Shown here piece by piece: positions 33,681-45,229 of a DNA stretch of 64,000 nucleotides. The notes under the pieces were generated by a model. That model saw only the letters and a program-made list of their open reading frames with translations. It did no database searches and was not told the DNA's origin. Every line of letters starts with the position of its first letter. Positions within the stretch are counted from its first letter, which is position 1. Source of the stretch: Adiantum capillus-veneris (lineage: Eukaryota; Streptophyta; Polypodiopsida; Polypodiales; Pteridaceae). The stretch lies in the NCBI GenBank assembly GCA_014529385.2, contig CM043954.1, positions 3,852,501 to 3,916,500 on the forward strand, given 5' to 3'. Position numbers and translations under genes: made by a program.

Positions 33681-33915
33681 TCTTTTGACTTTCCACTTTC
33701 ATGGGTTTTTTCAATTCCTAATCTCACCCTTCACTTATGCAGTGAAGATTTTTTGAAAGGTTTTTTATTTCTCCGAGATTGGGGAGACCTAATCACTTTG
33801 AGATATTTTAACTTTAACACTCCGCAGCTCGTAATGGACATATGTAAGAAGACCAAGTCAATGAAGAAGCTACCATGGAAAACCCATCAGCAGATGACTA
33901 CTACAAATTTGTGAT
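33680..33915 (-). repeat. inverted repeat X, right copy
   Basis: Reverse complement of 25921-26150; direct repeat Z copy 2 follows at once. Confidence 0.75.
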
Positions 33916-33924
33916 CACCAACCT

Positions 33925-34175
33925 ATCCTTGGATAGAATGCCATTTTGAGCACCATTTGTTTTATAGAAAATTGAATTGTAGACTACACTGTGTCTAAGA
34001 ATCCCCACTCGTGAATTGTGGACACATCACATGCAAACTTCCCAACTTTTGGAACATATCATGTCCAACAACAATGCATTGTGTGCGCATCCATAGTGTT
34101 TTGTATGCATCACATTGGTTCCTTGCCAGATGCATGTGCCTTAAACTCTGGCTCATAGGTTCAAACACCAATAAC
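33925..34175 (+). repeat. direct repeat Z, copy 2
   Basis: Matches 27395-27639 (for example GAATTGTAGACTACACT and AATCCCCACTCGTGAATTGTG) with scattered differences. Confidence 0.8.
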
Positions 34176-34259
34176 TTAAATTCCGACACACGGGTCCAAG
34201 TCGAGTATATGGAGTGGAATGAGCTGGATCGCTTGATAGATATTCTAGAGTTAGACGCA

Positions 34260-34743
34260 TATTAACTGGCCAAGTTTATATGATTAGATGGGAAATGCAG
34301 ACTTCAGATGACCAGATAATAGATTCAAACTTCAAATGACTTGACATCATACCAGAAATGAAAGACCTAATATTATAAAACATGGAATGAGACAATTAAG
34401 AATGTGTATTCAAATTCACAATACGGTTCAGATTACCATGGTTCAAACTAAAAACTCTAGAATGATCGATTGAAAGGTACAAATGATACAACGAATGGCA
34501 CTAAGTGCTCCTAAGCTATCCTAGGTTCTCATAGTACAAGATACAAATGAGTAGAGTACATCGTCCCAAAATAGGATTAGTGGGTCCTATTTATAGTTAT
34601 CCACATTGGACTCTAACTAGTTGGCATAGTCGTATAGTATAGCGTAATAACTGACGGTAACTCCATCAGGCAACTCGAATAGTTTCTAGGTAAAATCTTG
34701 TGCAAGGCATCTCTCTAAGGTCTCGTTCCCACCTTCTACATCC
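34260..34743 (-). repeat. LTR-like sequence
   Basis: On the minus strand a purine-rich tract (AAGAAAGGGAAGGAGGA) is followed by TGTAGAAGGTGGGAACGAG, the arrangement of a polypurine tract and 3' LTR start. CTATAAATAGGACCC, a good TATA element, lies about 150 bases further in. The LTR end is not clear and no partner LTR was found. Confidence 0.4.
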
Positions 34744-36740
34744 TCCTTCCCTTTCTTGAATTTTTTCATATGAATGATTTCAAACTTTCATCTTTTGAGC
34801 TTGCCCTTCGTTTTTCTGGAAGCTTCTCTACATCAGGCCTCTAAACCATATGGACTGGTAGTCCAGTAGGTCTTGCCACCATGGCTTGGAGGTTGAGTAG
34901 CTATGGCCACCATCTGATCCTATAGAGTGTTGGAAGCTACATTTTCCTTCATGATTATCCAGTAAATGGTCTCTTGCTCCATTTGCTCCCTTCTTTCCAT
35001 TGGCATCTCCACTTCATGAGGTGTCAACTTAGGTCTTCATGTCTTGATCATACATATTCTTCTTGCCCTGACTAGCTTGTGGTAGATGGATGCAATTAGT
35101 ATCCACCTAGCTGGGTCTGGTTGATTGGCTTTTATATGTGCCTCAAAAGACACTTCAAACATCTCTCAAACCTATAACGCTAAGTTGGCTTTGCTAGCCA
35201 ATTCCCTCACAAGAAATTTTGAGCTTCAACGGATAGCTAAAGTAAATTGTTTGTGTGCTTGATCAGTTGGTTGACCTAAGCTTTCCATTGGTTCGTCATT
35301 ACTCTAAAATTGATGAGGTCATCCTTTAGCTGAGACCGTGTCTTTCTTTTCAGTGTCCTTGAGTACTGACTTCCATGCAACCCATAAGGAATTGATTTGC
35401 TCATACCAGTCTCTGATCTGATCTACTATCTAAATGTACGTCGTTTTATATGCAAGTTCATTGTAGATTGGACACAGAGTTGGGTAGAACCTCAATAGCT
35501 CATCTTTTTCATGGGCAAAGCATACATGAGAACTGATGAATTTTCTCCAACCTCAATATAATGCATGACTATTTCGTTTCAGCATGCATCATCTTTCAAA
35601 AAATCCTAATTAGATGGAATAAGCACTTCAAGGATTGTGGGCTTGCCTTTGCTGCTTGATGCAGTATGCTCTAAGATAGCAGCTACCTTGTGATCAAGGA
35701 TTCTCCAACCAGTGTGCATATTTTGCAAGGTCACCTTAAGCTCTGTTCTGACATCCTTTAAATTTGGTCTTATTGCCTATAAATATCTCTTACTGGATTC
35801 CTAGACTCTAGACATTCACAGTGGTCAATTCCCTCAACATGGGACTACCATTGGTATCTGCCTGTGGAATCACATATTTTGGAATCCTTTCCAAGAATAA
35901 CATTTGGATGAATAGGTAGTTGACATTTTGCACCATCATAATATATCTGAGCTTTCCATTTGGTGACCATTCCATATGCTACAATGAGCAACATTTAGAA
36001 GCGCTCAAGATCTGAATAGTGTCTTGATCATCAAGATACCTCTGAATTTGGAGTTGTTTTGCTTTTCTTAGCTTTTTGTTTAGATTGAGACATTGATTTG
36101 AAAATGTGGAGTTAGTGTCTGAACCACTCTCTATTTGAGCAATCTTTCCCTTATTTCTACATGTAAACACCATCTGCTGCTGAGTATGATCAACCTATTG
36201 GTTAGAGATTTGGTATGGTTGGTTGTCAGGTGTTTGGTCTAGCCAATTATGGTGTCTAGTCAGGCGATTGCTAGGATGCATCACGTGTTTGGCTAGCTTG
36301 AACAGTGCATTGGCTTTGATATGGGGCATCTGGATATTACCATATGTCATAAAATCTAATATCTAACCAACCCAAATGATTTTTTGATATTACAATGATC
36401 ATTTAATGTGGGAGAATAAACGGGAACAAGGTTTAGAATATAGACATGTGCTAATGGATCTATCTCAACACGGGGGCCAAGGTTAAAGGGGATCCAAATG
36501 AGAGATGGTTTGTCAAAGAAAAAGGCTAGCTAATGGAGCTTAAATACCTTAGGGTTAGATTCATTAAAGACCTCCAAAGGTTAGTGTTAAAAATCCTTTG
36601 ACCTTAGGTAACCTTAGGCAAGCTAGGGTTGTGCTTTAGGTGGGAACCCGGCCCAAGCTTGAGGTGCTTGTCATGCTTGTTGACCAAGGTGCTTGAGGTG
36701 TTTTTCGTGCTTGCTGACTAAGGTGCTTAAGGTGCTTAAT
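34744..36740 (-). other. degenerate coding-like region upstream of the LTR-like sequence
   Basis: Minus-strand islands such as GKLRYIMMVQNVNYLFIQML, MHYIEVGENSSVLMYALPMK and WYEQINSLWVAWKSVLKD look like eroded protein but match no domain I can name. No zinc knuckle, protease or polymerase motif is visible. Most likely the internal part of an old element. The right end (36590-36740) has short GGTGCTTGAGGTGCTT-type repeats. Confidence 0.35.
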
Positions 36741-36747
36741 GAATAAG

Positions 36748-37335
36748 TGTTAACCCTCACGGCTCACGGACACCCTATCACCTACGACGGACGTTGTAAC
36801 CTACGGCGGACATTGTATTATTTATTTGGTAGAGTCAGGTATCGGGCTTGTCGGTCCAATAGGAAAAGGGTAAGAGTGATCGCCGATGAGAGGCGCACTC
36901 TAACTGGAACATTCAAGGGATTAGTTGGCTAAGCATGGGCGCCCAAGTGTGAATGGGGCGAGCTCATATAAAAGTCAACTAAACCTAAAATTCACTCATT
37001 CTCTCATTTGTGCAATTGAAGAGTGCTCTTGCTCCATCTCCTTCTTCTTCTTCTTCATCTCTTTGTGTGTGTGTGTGTGAGAGAGAGAGAGAGTGAGAGA
37101 GGGAGAGAGAGGGAGTGTGTCGAGCATTACGAAGGCACGACGGCGGTGAAGCGGTTGAGCGCGGCGTAGCGGCGGTGAGGAATCCTCCACGAAGCAAGCG
37201 TAGAGCGGTGAGTGACACACCATCGCCTTCTTTGAGCTTACTAGTTTAGGCTTGTTGTGTGCTTGGAGCCATTTGTGGCTCGCACACGGTGTATCGGCAA
37301 GTTCCTTGCATTGACACGTGCGACATACGCGCACA
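36748..37335 (+). repeat. solo LTR, K family
   Basis: 588 bases, TGTTAACCCTCACGG ... TACGCGCACA, matching the 5' LTR of element K (52716-54483 without its insertion). Flanks are ATAAG (36743-36747) and ACAAG (37336-37340), 4 of 5 identical. No internal sequence adjoins either side, so it is a solo LTR left by recombination between the two LTRs of one element. Confidence 0.8.
36965..36974 (+). promoter_or_regulatory. TATA element of the solo LTR
   Basis: CATATAAAAG, conserved at the same place in the K LTR (52907-52916). The stretch after it (CTCATTTGTGCAATTGAAGA) is conserved too, suiting the start of the R region. Confidence 0.6.
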
Positions 37336-37340
37336 ACAAG

Positions 37341-37766
37341 GTGCTAAGGTGCTCCATGACTAAGGTGATTGAGGGGTTACGGTGTTCAAAAAGTCAAAGC
37401 ACATCCCTACTCATGAGGGGGCGAGCCCTCTTTGTAGGAGCTAGAGAGAGAACACACACACCCTCACACAAGGCAAGCTTGGTACAAAGAAAGCAACTAG
37501 GACACTTGTCAAATCTCCTCTTCATGTTGTCCTCATAGTGTGCCTAAAGCCTATTGGTTGGCCTCCCAAGGGATCCAATGATAATTTAGTTTATTTAATT
37601 AATTGTTTATGCATTTATCAAGTCCCAAGGCTACCCTTGTTGCTTGATATGCACTAAGCATGTGATTGGCCCAGAAGGACAAGGTCCAATCAAGTGCTAG
37701 CTACTACTGCTAGAAGAGGGGGTCGACCAAAGCAAGGAGGGGGCTAGCTTGGGGGGTATACTCTAC

Positions 37767-37832
<66 letters not shown>

Positions 37833-38505
37833 CATTGTATGAGTTGCAAAGTGCAAGAGATCCATCTCCTTCTCCAAGCTTGTAGTGAAGTTGAGAGCCT
37901 ACACCAACACTCTTGGCTATGGAATGCAAATCCAACCAAGAGTCATGCTCCAAAGCTTAAGCTTGCCATCTTCTCCATCTTCATTACTAAACTATATGTA
38001 TGCTAAGCAAGAAGAGTGATGATAAGTGAGGAATTATTTCTTTTTCCTATGAATGCTCTTCCCTATCCTCATTCCCCGCTAGCTCTCTCCACCTTTGAAG
38101 GTGTTTGAGGCCTTGGGATTGAGGCTGGGGATGGTTGATGCTTTTTACAAGTCTATGTTATGCTCGTGATGCATGAAACTTTCCAACTTCATTGCATCAC
38201 CTAGGTCACAAGGAACACAAAGATTGTATTGTACCAAGTCTCTCTTGATGGGAGAATCTATAATACAAAAATGTATTTGAGGGGGGACCGACTCCACATA
38301 AATTGGGTCCTCAAATGTTGTCAAGTTCTCTAAACTCTCTCTCTTGCAAAAGTATTGTTCATGCTAAGTTAATTAAGTACTATTTTTATGTTGCTACTGC
38401 TAATTAAGTTCACCCTCTATGTTCACAAAGTAGTCTCACAAAAATGCTCACTCTAATTCTCCTAATTCCGTTATTCTCAAAGTTCATAGGCCATTTCCAT
38501 TACAT
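37341..38505 (+). repeat. probable 5' LTR region of element F
   Basis: This lies between the solo LTR and the primer site of F. It contains a (CA)n tract at 37769-37829. The LTR start could not be placed and no 3' copy is in the window for comparison, so only its end, just before the primer site, is supported. Confidence 0.4.
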
Positions 38506-38517
38506 TGGTATCAAAGC
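38506..38517 (+). other. primer-binding site of element F
   Basis: TGGTATCAAAGC, one base from the initiator-Met tRNA site, 310 bases upstream of the gag ATG. Confidence 0.65.
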
Positions 38518-38826
38518 TATTGGTTTCTCTTTTCTTGATTAGAAGAGAGGTCCTCAAGTGTCCATGAAAGGTTGAGCTTGTTCATTGCAATAGGGTAAGT
38601 GAGACATGGATCTATTATCTTGGTTAAGAAGGACTTAATTCGAGGTACACCGTTGGGAACTATAGTCTTAATAATGGAGCCTCTCGGGGCTTGCCTTTGG
38701 CATAACCATTATTGAGCTATGAGCAAGCTCAGCTTGAGAACTAATTTTCAAAGGTAAAGAAGAGTAGCGATTAAGGTTTTTGAGGGTACCAAAGCACAAA
38801 GTAATCTATACATAAGTCTAATTAGC

Positions 38827-40218
38827 ATGGCTGACAATAACCAAAAGAGTAGAATGAACATTCATAACTTTGATTTTTTACATGAAGGTGCTAATGATGA
38901 TGCCCCCATGTTTGTCAATTATCTTGTTACTAGGTTGTAGCAAGCCAAAGTTACTCAACAACTTCGTGCTTATGGGACTTCCCTTCCTCTCCAAGAGGAG
39001 AGAGAGCTTAGGAGGCCTCTTGATGAGACCCCCAAAACAAGACTCTCTCCCATACAAGAGGAGGAATCCAAAGAACAAGAAAGAAGCGAATCCCTGAGTT
39101 CCTGTGAAAATGTGGCTCCACAAAGACGGTGGTCTAGACGATTGCCAACTCCTCCTAAGAGGAAACAATCAACCCACAGTCCTTCTCCTCGTCACTCCAA
39201 AAGGGAAGAGAGGAAACAAAGGAAGAAAAGGGTAAGAAAGAGGTCACCCTCTTCTCCTTCTTCTTCACCTTCCTCCTCTTCTGACAAAAGCAATAACTAT
39301 TCTCCTAGAGAATACAAGAGGGGAGGACATCGCAAATCTTACCTTGCATGGCAAAGGTCCCAAAAGTTCAAGAAGTTCAAAGAGGGAGGATAGAATATCT
39401 CTTTTATCACCTATGATGGCACCTTTGGTGCTACCGATAAAGTATTGGCCTTCATTCAGCAATTTGATGCGGCCTTTGGAGACGAGGGCTTCATGGAGTC
39501 CTCCAAGCTACACCATGTAGCTATATACTTCCAAAAATCTGCTCGTCAATGGCAGGATAGCCTTTGTGGCAACGGCGAAGCCCCAAAGACATGGAAAAAT
39601 CTACGAGTTTCCATCATGAAGCAATTCCTTGCAAGCGATACAAAGGACAAAGTGCTTACCGAATGGCAGAGTCTGAAGTTTCTCTCCCATGAGTCTATCC
39701 ACAAATATGCGGACAAGTTTTGGGATTTAAGTCTCAAGGCTACTGTCTTTCAAAAGATAGACTTTGCCAAGCAAAAGCAACAATTTTGTGCGGGATTACC
39801 TGAAGAGATGGCCGAGTATGTCAACTCCCAATGGCCTGGTTCTATCGCCGAAGTAATCCACCACACTATGGTTGCTTTGCGCATCAATTTCCAAAAAGGG
39901 GCTATAAGTAATGTCAAGCCCATGAAAAGCAAAGACAAAAGTAATGCAAAGGGAAAAACCAATGCCCAAAATTCTTCCCAAGGAAATACCAATAATAACA
40001 ACAACAACAACAATTGGTCCAAGGAGAAGGGAGTTTACAAAGGTAAAAATAAACTCTCTCTTGAAGAGCTTGAAGCTTTTTGCAAGGACCACAAATGTCT
40101 TAAGTGTGGGGAGCAAGGACATGGTTATCATTCTTGCCCCAAGGCAATGAGACTTCTAGAGCTTCCACCACCAAAGCTCCAAAAGAGGATGCTCATTGCA
40201 AAGGATCACCTCTCTCCT
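38827..40218 (+). pseudogene. gag of gypsy element F, truncated
   Basis: Starts MADNNQKSRMNIHNFDFLHE. The frame stays consistent for about 460 codons with only two stops (near 38937 and 39391). An Arg/Ser-rich basic stretch (residues about 95-185; RRWSRRLPTPPKRK, SPSSPSSSPSSSSDK) precedes the capsid-like domain (AFIQQFDAAFGDEGF, YFQKSARQWQDSL, WKNLRVSIMKQFL, IHKYADKFWDLSLKA, FCAGLPEEMAEYV). A Lys/Asn linker follows, then the zinc knuckle CLKCGEQGHGYHSC with all ligands. The frame then runs into the antisense of copia element E at about 40219, so pol is absent. The basic Ser/Arg region is unusual for Gag and may bind RNA. Confidence 0.85.
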
Positions 40219-41075
40219 GTAATTACCCAAGGATGGAGTTTGCATGGGCCACAAACATCACTATGCACAAGATGTAGCCTGCATGTGGTCCTAACTGAAC
40301 CATCCTTTGGAAGCTTAGAACGCTGCATTTTACCCAAAATACAACCCTCACAAACATGTTTGATAGGTGCTTTAAGAGGCAGCAAAGAAGCAACCATATC
40401 AGATTTCTGCAAACGCAGCAAATTGGCAAAATTCAGATGCCCAAAACGTGCATGCCAAAGTTTTGCATTTGAAATAGCCCTTGAATCTGCTGCATTTGCA
40501 AAATTTTGCCCACACTTGTCATACAAAGTGAGCTTATACAGCCCACGACACAAAAGGCCAGATGCAACAATTTCATCACCAAAATTGAGATCATGAATTG
40601 TACATCTGTCATCCACAAATTTCACTACAAGTCCAAGTCTAGCAAGTGCGGATAAAGACAAAAGATTCTTCTTGATCCCAGGTACATATAGTGCATCAAC
40701 AAGTGTGAAAGAACTGCCATTTGCAGCAGTAAGCACAATCTTTCCAACCCCCTGAATCGGATAAGAGGCATTGTTGGCACAAATGACTGAATTTCCATGA
40801 GTGACAGGCTCAAGAGAGGTGAACAGTTCATGATGTGAGGTAATGTGCTTTATAGCACCGCTGTTGAAATACCACACATGTGAATCTACAGCAACTGACA
40901 AGCATGCATCATGGACAACAAGATTGTAAGTGCACTCTACACTAAAAGCCCATTCTGCATCAACATCAACATCACAGTCTCCTTTTACAGAAGACTCAAC
41001 AATGGCTGCATTTGTAGTGGAATCAACATTTGCAGTGGAACCACCCTCTTTCTTCTTAGCCTCTTTGGCCTTCAA
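40219..41075 (-). pseudogene. protease and integrase start of element E
   Basis: An open frame of nearly 290 codons. The protease centre reads HVWYFNSGAIKHITSHHELF; the catalytic Asp of the usual WYFDSGA is Asn, while element G keeps Asp. ALYVPGIKKNLLSLSALARL is the distal protease motif. Then the pre-integrase His/Cys finger (LWHARFGHLNFANLLRL, KHVCEGCILGKMQRSK) and the first integrase Asp in LVHSDVCGP. Truncated there. The protease mutation would block Gag-Pol processing even if the frame were whole. Confidence 0.85.
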
Positions 41076-41960
41076 CTTAGGACACTCCTTTTACAGAAGA
41101 CTCTACAATAATGGCAACGCATCTTCTTTTTTCCCTTATCACCAGAATTTCCAGAAAAATTGCTACGAGCAAAAGCATTAGGAACAAAAGTTTTGCCACT
41201 TGCAGCAGAACCATAAGAAGTGGCTGCATTGCTGTTACCACCCTTTCTTTGAGAAGCAATAAAAGCCTGTTCAACTGCACGGTGTCTAGTCTTGTTTTTT
41301 GGAAAGTGACTCTTGCAACAGCAATGTGCATAATGCATCAAAATTGACAACTTCAGGATTTCCTTGGGTCATAAGTCTCCAAGTACTAGCAAAAGTCTGG
41401 TAAGAATCTGGTAAGGCAGTAAGAACAGTCTGCACAAGGAAACTGTCTGAAATGACTTCACCTACAGAAATAAGTTGCTCATTGATATCCTTGACACCAA
41501 CAAGGAAAGTGTCCATATCATCTTCCTCATGCATAATCTTGGACTCCAGCTCTTTACGCAGAAGCAATTTTTGCCTCATTGCGACTTGCATAAAGACCAA
41601 CTAAAATATCCCAAGCTTGTTTTGCAGATTTTGCTGAACGAATGCGAGGAACAATGGTGCGCTTCATAGACAACACAATCAATGCATGAGCCTGTGCATC
41701 CTTTACATCCCAACGAGCTTGTTTCCTGCCGTAGGCATAACAACTCTAATAGGAGCAATCCTTGCAGCAAGACCTGCAACATCCGCAACATCGCCTACAT
41801 CCTCAGAACCAGGATGTACATCAATGCCCTGCACAATATTCTAGAAGCTCTTTGACACAAGAACATGTTGCATCATATAAGCCCACATAGTATAATTGTC
41901 CCCATCCAACCTGTCCTCAGCAGCAAACATCTTGAACACATCTGTGTTGTTGTCAGCCAT
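41076..41960 (-). pseudogene. gag of element E
   Basis: Starts MADNNTDVFKMFAAEDRLDG at 41960 with the copia gag opening DNYTMWAYMMQHVLVSKSF, then a stop. Frames break several times up to 41600; 41600-41286 is open and carries the core (LESKIMHEEDDMDTFLVGVK, VLTALPDSYQTFASTW). The zinc knuckle near 41090 (CHYCRVF) is cut by a small rearrangement in which a copy of nearby sequence (TCCTTTTACAGAAGACTC) has replaced its second half. Inactive. Confidence 0.75.
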
Positions 41961-42310
41961 GGTAAATGCTGCACCTGATGTGAAAACTGCCCGAAAAGAG
42001 GAGAAACAAAGCAAGAACAACTCGTGCTATATAGCACAAACCGTAGAAGACTGTAAAGCACATGTTATGCAGAAAACGGCACTGGCAAAAATTCTGCACA
42101 AAATGATGAAATAGCATGTGCAGTACTGCCTGTAGTGGAAACGGAGGCCGAAACGAGCCTGAATCAGAAACCTAAGCAAACTAAGCTCTACAAGCGCTCC
42201 CAAAATTTTTGTCGACCTGCGAACGCTCACCAAAGCTCATTGAAATAAAAGAAAGTGAGTAGGTGTGTGCTAAAGATGCTGGCGACTAAGCTTGGGAGGA
42301 TGCAACTTGC

Positions 42311-42322
42311 GCTGATACCAAG
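42311..42322 (-). other. primer-binding site of element E
   Basis: The minus strand reads CTTGGTATCAGC after the LTR end CCAACA, close to the initiator-Met site. Confidence 0.75.
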
Positions 42323-42580
42323 TGTTGGAATTAGGGTTGTAGAGAAACACACACAGCTTGGAGAAGACAAAGGAATCTCAAGGCACACAATAGAGAGTGT
42401 GTTACTTACTTAGCCCTAGAGTGATGGGCGTATATACAATGCTCGGGGGAAAAAACCTCCTAAAGAGGGAAAAAATGCCCCAGCGGTCCTAGTGTGTTCA
42501 CACACATCACTACCACATGTATATGGTAACATTATCTTGGGCATCATTGTGGCTTAAAATTTGAACCTTGGCGATAAACA
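42323..42580 (-). repeat. copia LTR between elements E and G
   Basis: On the minus strand it runs TGTTTATCGCC ... TTCCAACA, about 258 bases, aligned along its length with 15136-15417 (shared: GGTAGTGATGTGTGTG-type block, CATTTTTTCCCTCTTTAGGA-type block, TATA, CACTCTAGGGC). It is the 5' LTR of E. Because G lies upstream in the same orientation, it could also be the 3' LTR of G, but no purine tract sits before it. Confidence 0.75.
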
Positions 42581-43212
42581 TGGGTTATAGGCATTGAAAA
42601 TATGTAGGATTTGGCTCTTAGAAAATCTGGATACATTCATATCAGATTAAAGTCATTTTTTGGTTGGATACCTTCTGAAAAAGACTAAGTGTTGGTGCAA
42701 ATTCTTGGGATGTCCAATTTGCCTCAAAATTGATGTGTAGGCTTGTAACAACATAATGAAGCTGATGGTAACAACATTTTCCAAAGTTGGGTTCATTCTG
42801 GCATAAGAGATAACGAGTGCTATTGTACCATTTTTGCAACCTTTTTGTATTTTTTCTTCATGGAGTGGTTGACCATGATGTCCCATAGCCTTGAATGTGA
42901 TCTTGCAAGTTTTTGGGTTTATGTGTGTTCCCTTGAGTTAAAATTTGAAATTTGGAAGCACAAGTGCTTCTTTTGATGGTGGGAACAAAGTGAAAGTGAT
43001 TTTTGTGATGGGTTTAAACTTTAGGGATGTGATGTAATATGTAAAGGATATCTGTGATGAAAAAGTGCAAGTTGGAGTGAAATCTGGGCCTAGAGATAAT
43101 AAGCATGTTTATTATCTACCCCTGCAAATATTTGACCAAATTGACATCTATTGACCAAATTGACATCTAGTGATCCACACTTGTCTTATAGACTAGTAGG
43201 TAACTTTAGCCC
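42581..43212 (-). other. non-coding spacer between the LTR and element G
   Basis: No domain recognised. It is either the 3' untranslated part of G or unrelated flank. An 18-base phrase (TTGACCAAATTGACATCT) occurs twice near 43130-43170. Confidence 0.4.
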
Positions 43213-43668
43213 CTCTTTGAACTTATTTTCATGCCCTTGAGTTTTTCTCTCCACTTGGTCCTTTGACTCTGGTAGTTCTCCCAAAAACTTGGTAGTGGTC
43301 ATTTCCTTCAATCCATGCTTATGGACATGTCTCAAAGGTTGGAGCTGCACTGCCAAGTCTTGTCATATTCAGAATAGATTGTGGCTGTGGGTAAACAAAA
43401 ATGCTTTGTAGTCCCAAGCTTTGCGGAAAGCTTTAAACTTCTCTTTGAACTTATTTTCATGCCCTTGAGTTTTTCTCTCCACTTGGTCCTTTGACTTTGG
43501 TAGTTCTCCCAAAAACTTGGTAGTGGTCATTTCCTTCAATCCATGCTTATGGACATGTCTCAAAGGTTGGAGTTGCACTGCCAAGTTTTGTCATATTCAG
43601 AATAGATTGTGGCTGTGGGTAAACAAAAATGCTTTGTAGTCCCAAGCTTTGCGGAAAGCTTTAAACTT
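43213..43668 (-). repeat. 228-bp tandem duplication at the 3' end of element G
   Basis: 43213-43440 and 43441-43668 are adjacent copies differing at about three positions. The unit covers the last residues of RNase H (KAFRKAWDYKAFLFTHSHNL) and the following untranslated sequence. Confidence 0.92.
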
Positions 43669-45160
43669 CTCACGAGACAATGCCTTTGTGAAAAGATCTG
43701 CAAGGTTACCTTGTGTTGGCACATAAGCCAAGCTGATCTCTCCTGTTGAGAGCCTCTCCCTGACATAGTGGTAATGCACCTCAATGTGCTTTGTACGAGC
43801 ATGAAAAATTGGGTTCCTTGCAACTTCCAATGCGCTCTGACTATTAGTGTAGATAGTGTTGGTAGTGTCCTATCCAACACCCAAATTAGCCATAAGGTGT
43901 CTGAGCCATATGCACTCAACCATAGCTATGAAGACTGCCCTATACTCAGCCTCACAACTGGAAGTGGCCACAGTAGGTTGCTTCTTGATCAACCATGATA
44001 CGCATGAGCTACCAAGCATGAAACACAAACCACTTGTGGACACTCGAATGTCAAAACAACCAACCCAATGTAAGTCCGAAAAAGCATGTAAGTTTGGCGG
44101 CAATGATCCCTTCCTTGGGATAAAACAAGCCAAGATGTAAAGTTCCACTCAAGTAGTGAAAAATCCTCTTGACAGGTTGCCAATGCTTAGACCTTGGGCT
44201 ATGCATAAATCTGCTAACCTGTGAGTTTGCAAACTGAATATCAAGCCTTGTGTTGCATACATAGATGAGGAATCCAATAGCAATTTGGTAAAGAGTGACA
44301 TCTGCAGGATCACCAGCATCATGAAAACTCAATGTCAAACCCGTTTCCATGGGAGTGGCAATAGGTTTGCAATCCTCAAGTCCAAAGTAACATAGCAATG
44401 CCTCTATGTAACTTTTTTGATACAAGGCAATACAACCATCACACCGCCTAAACTGTATACCCAAGTAATGATGCAACAGCCCCAAATCTTTCATCTTGAA
44501 AGTAGCATTCAAATCAGCCTTAAATTAATCAATATGTCTCTTATTTGGTCCAGTGAAAATTATCCACGTAGAGAACCACAATGAGGAGTACATCACCCTC
44601 ACACTTTACATACAATGTGCTTTGTGTTGGACTGTTATGAAAGCCTCATCTGACCATATGAGTATTAGCCTTCTCATACCAAGCATGAGGAGATTGCCTT
44701 CAACCCATACAAAGCTTTGTTACATTTGCACACATTATCCTCTTGTCCTTTCTTGACAAAACCGCGAGGCTGCGTTACATAAACTTCCTCAAATATGTCA
44801 CCATTCAAGAAAACAGTAACAATGTCTGATTGATGTACATCCCAACCAAAATGAGCTGCCAATGCACATAGAAAATGCACAATAGTCATACAACAAGTGG
44901 GAGCAAAAATCTTTTTATAATCTATGCCTTTTTGCTGTGCATAACCCTTTGCAACAAGTCAAGCCTTATAGCGATCAATCTCACCATCCAGCTTGCGTTT
45001 CAACTTGTAAACCCACTTCGTACCAATGGCCTTTTTTCCATGAGGAAAATCACATAAAGTCCATGTGTCATTTTCTATAAGTGCATCCTATTTTGATTGC
45101 ATGACAACCATCCAATTTTTTGAATTCTATGCTTCATCAAAAGATAGAAACGGCCAAAGC
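43597..45160 (-). pseudogene. reverse transcriptase and RNase H of element G
   Basis: Islands in several frames: IGTKWVYKLKRKLDGEIDRY, HFGWDVHQSDIVTVFLNGD, EEVYVTQPRGFVKKGQE, CNKALYGLK. The polymerase motif near 44565 reads LYVDN instead of YVDD, so the second catalytic Asp is lost. Then LGLLHHYLGIQF, QKSYIEALLCYFGLEDCKP and YVCNTRLDIQFANSQVSRFM, and RNase H with ECIWLRHLMANLG, HIEVHYHYVRERLSTGEI and GNLADLFTKAL. Stops and frameshifts are frequent between 45160 and 44520. Confidence 0.82.
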
Positions 45161-45229
45161 ATAACAATCTGATGCATAAGATGCATGGTGAGAGCGTGAA
45201 CTAGTGCAACTAGACAAAGTTGCATCCAA

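Larger units (their letters stand above)
40219..42580 (-). mobile_element. Ty1/copia element E, 5' half
   Basis: Minus strand: LTR 42323-42580, primer site, leader, gag, protease, and integrase up to its first catalytic Asp, where it is cut at about 40219 by gag of F. Sequence and order match element G. The LTR and leader also match the fragment at 15136, so at least three pieces of this copia family are in the window. Confidence 0.85.
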
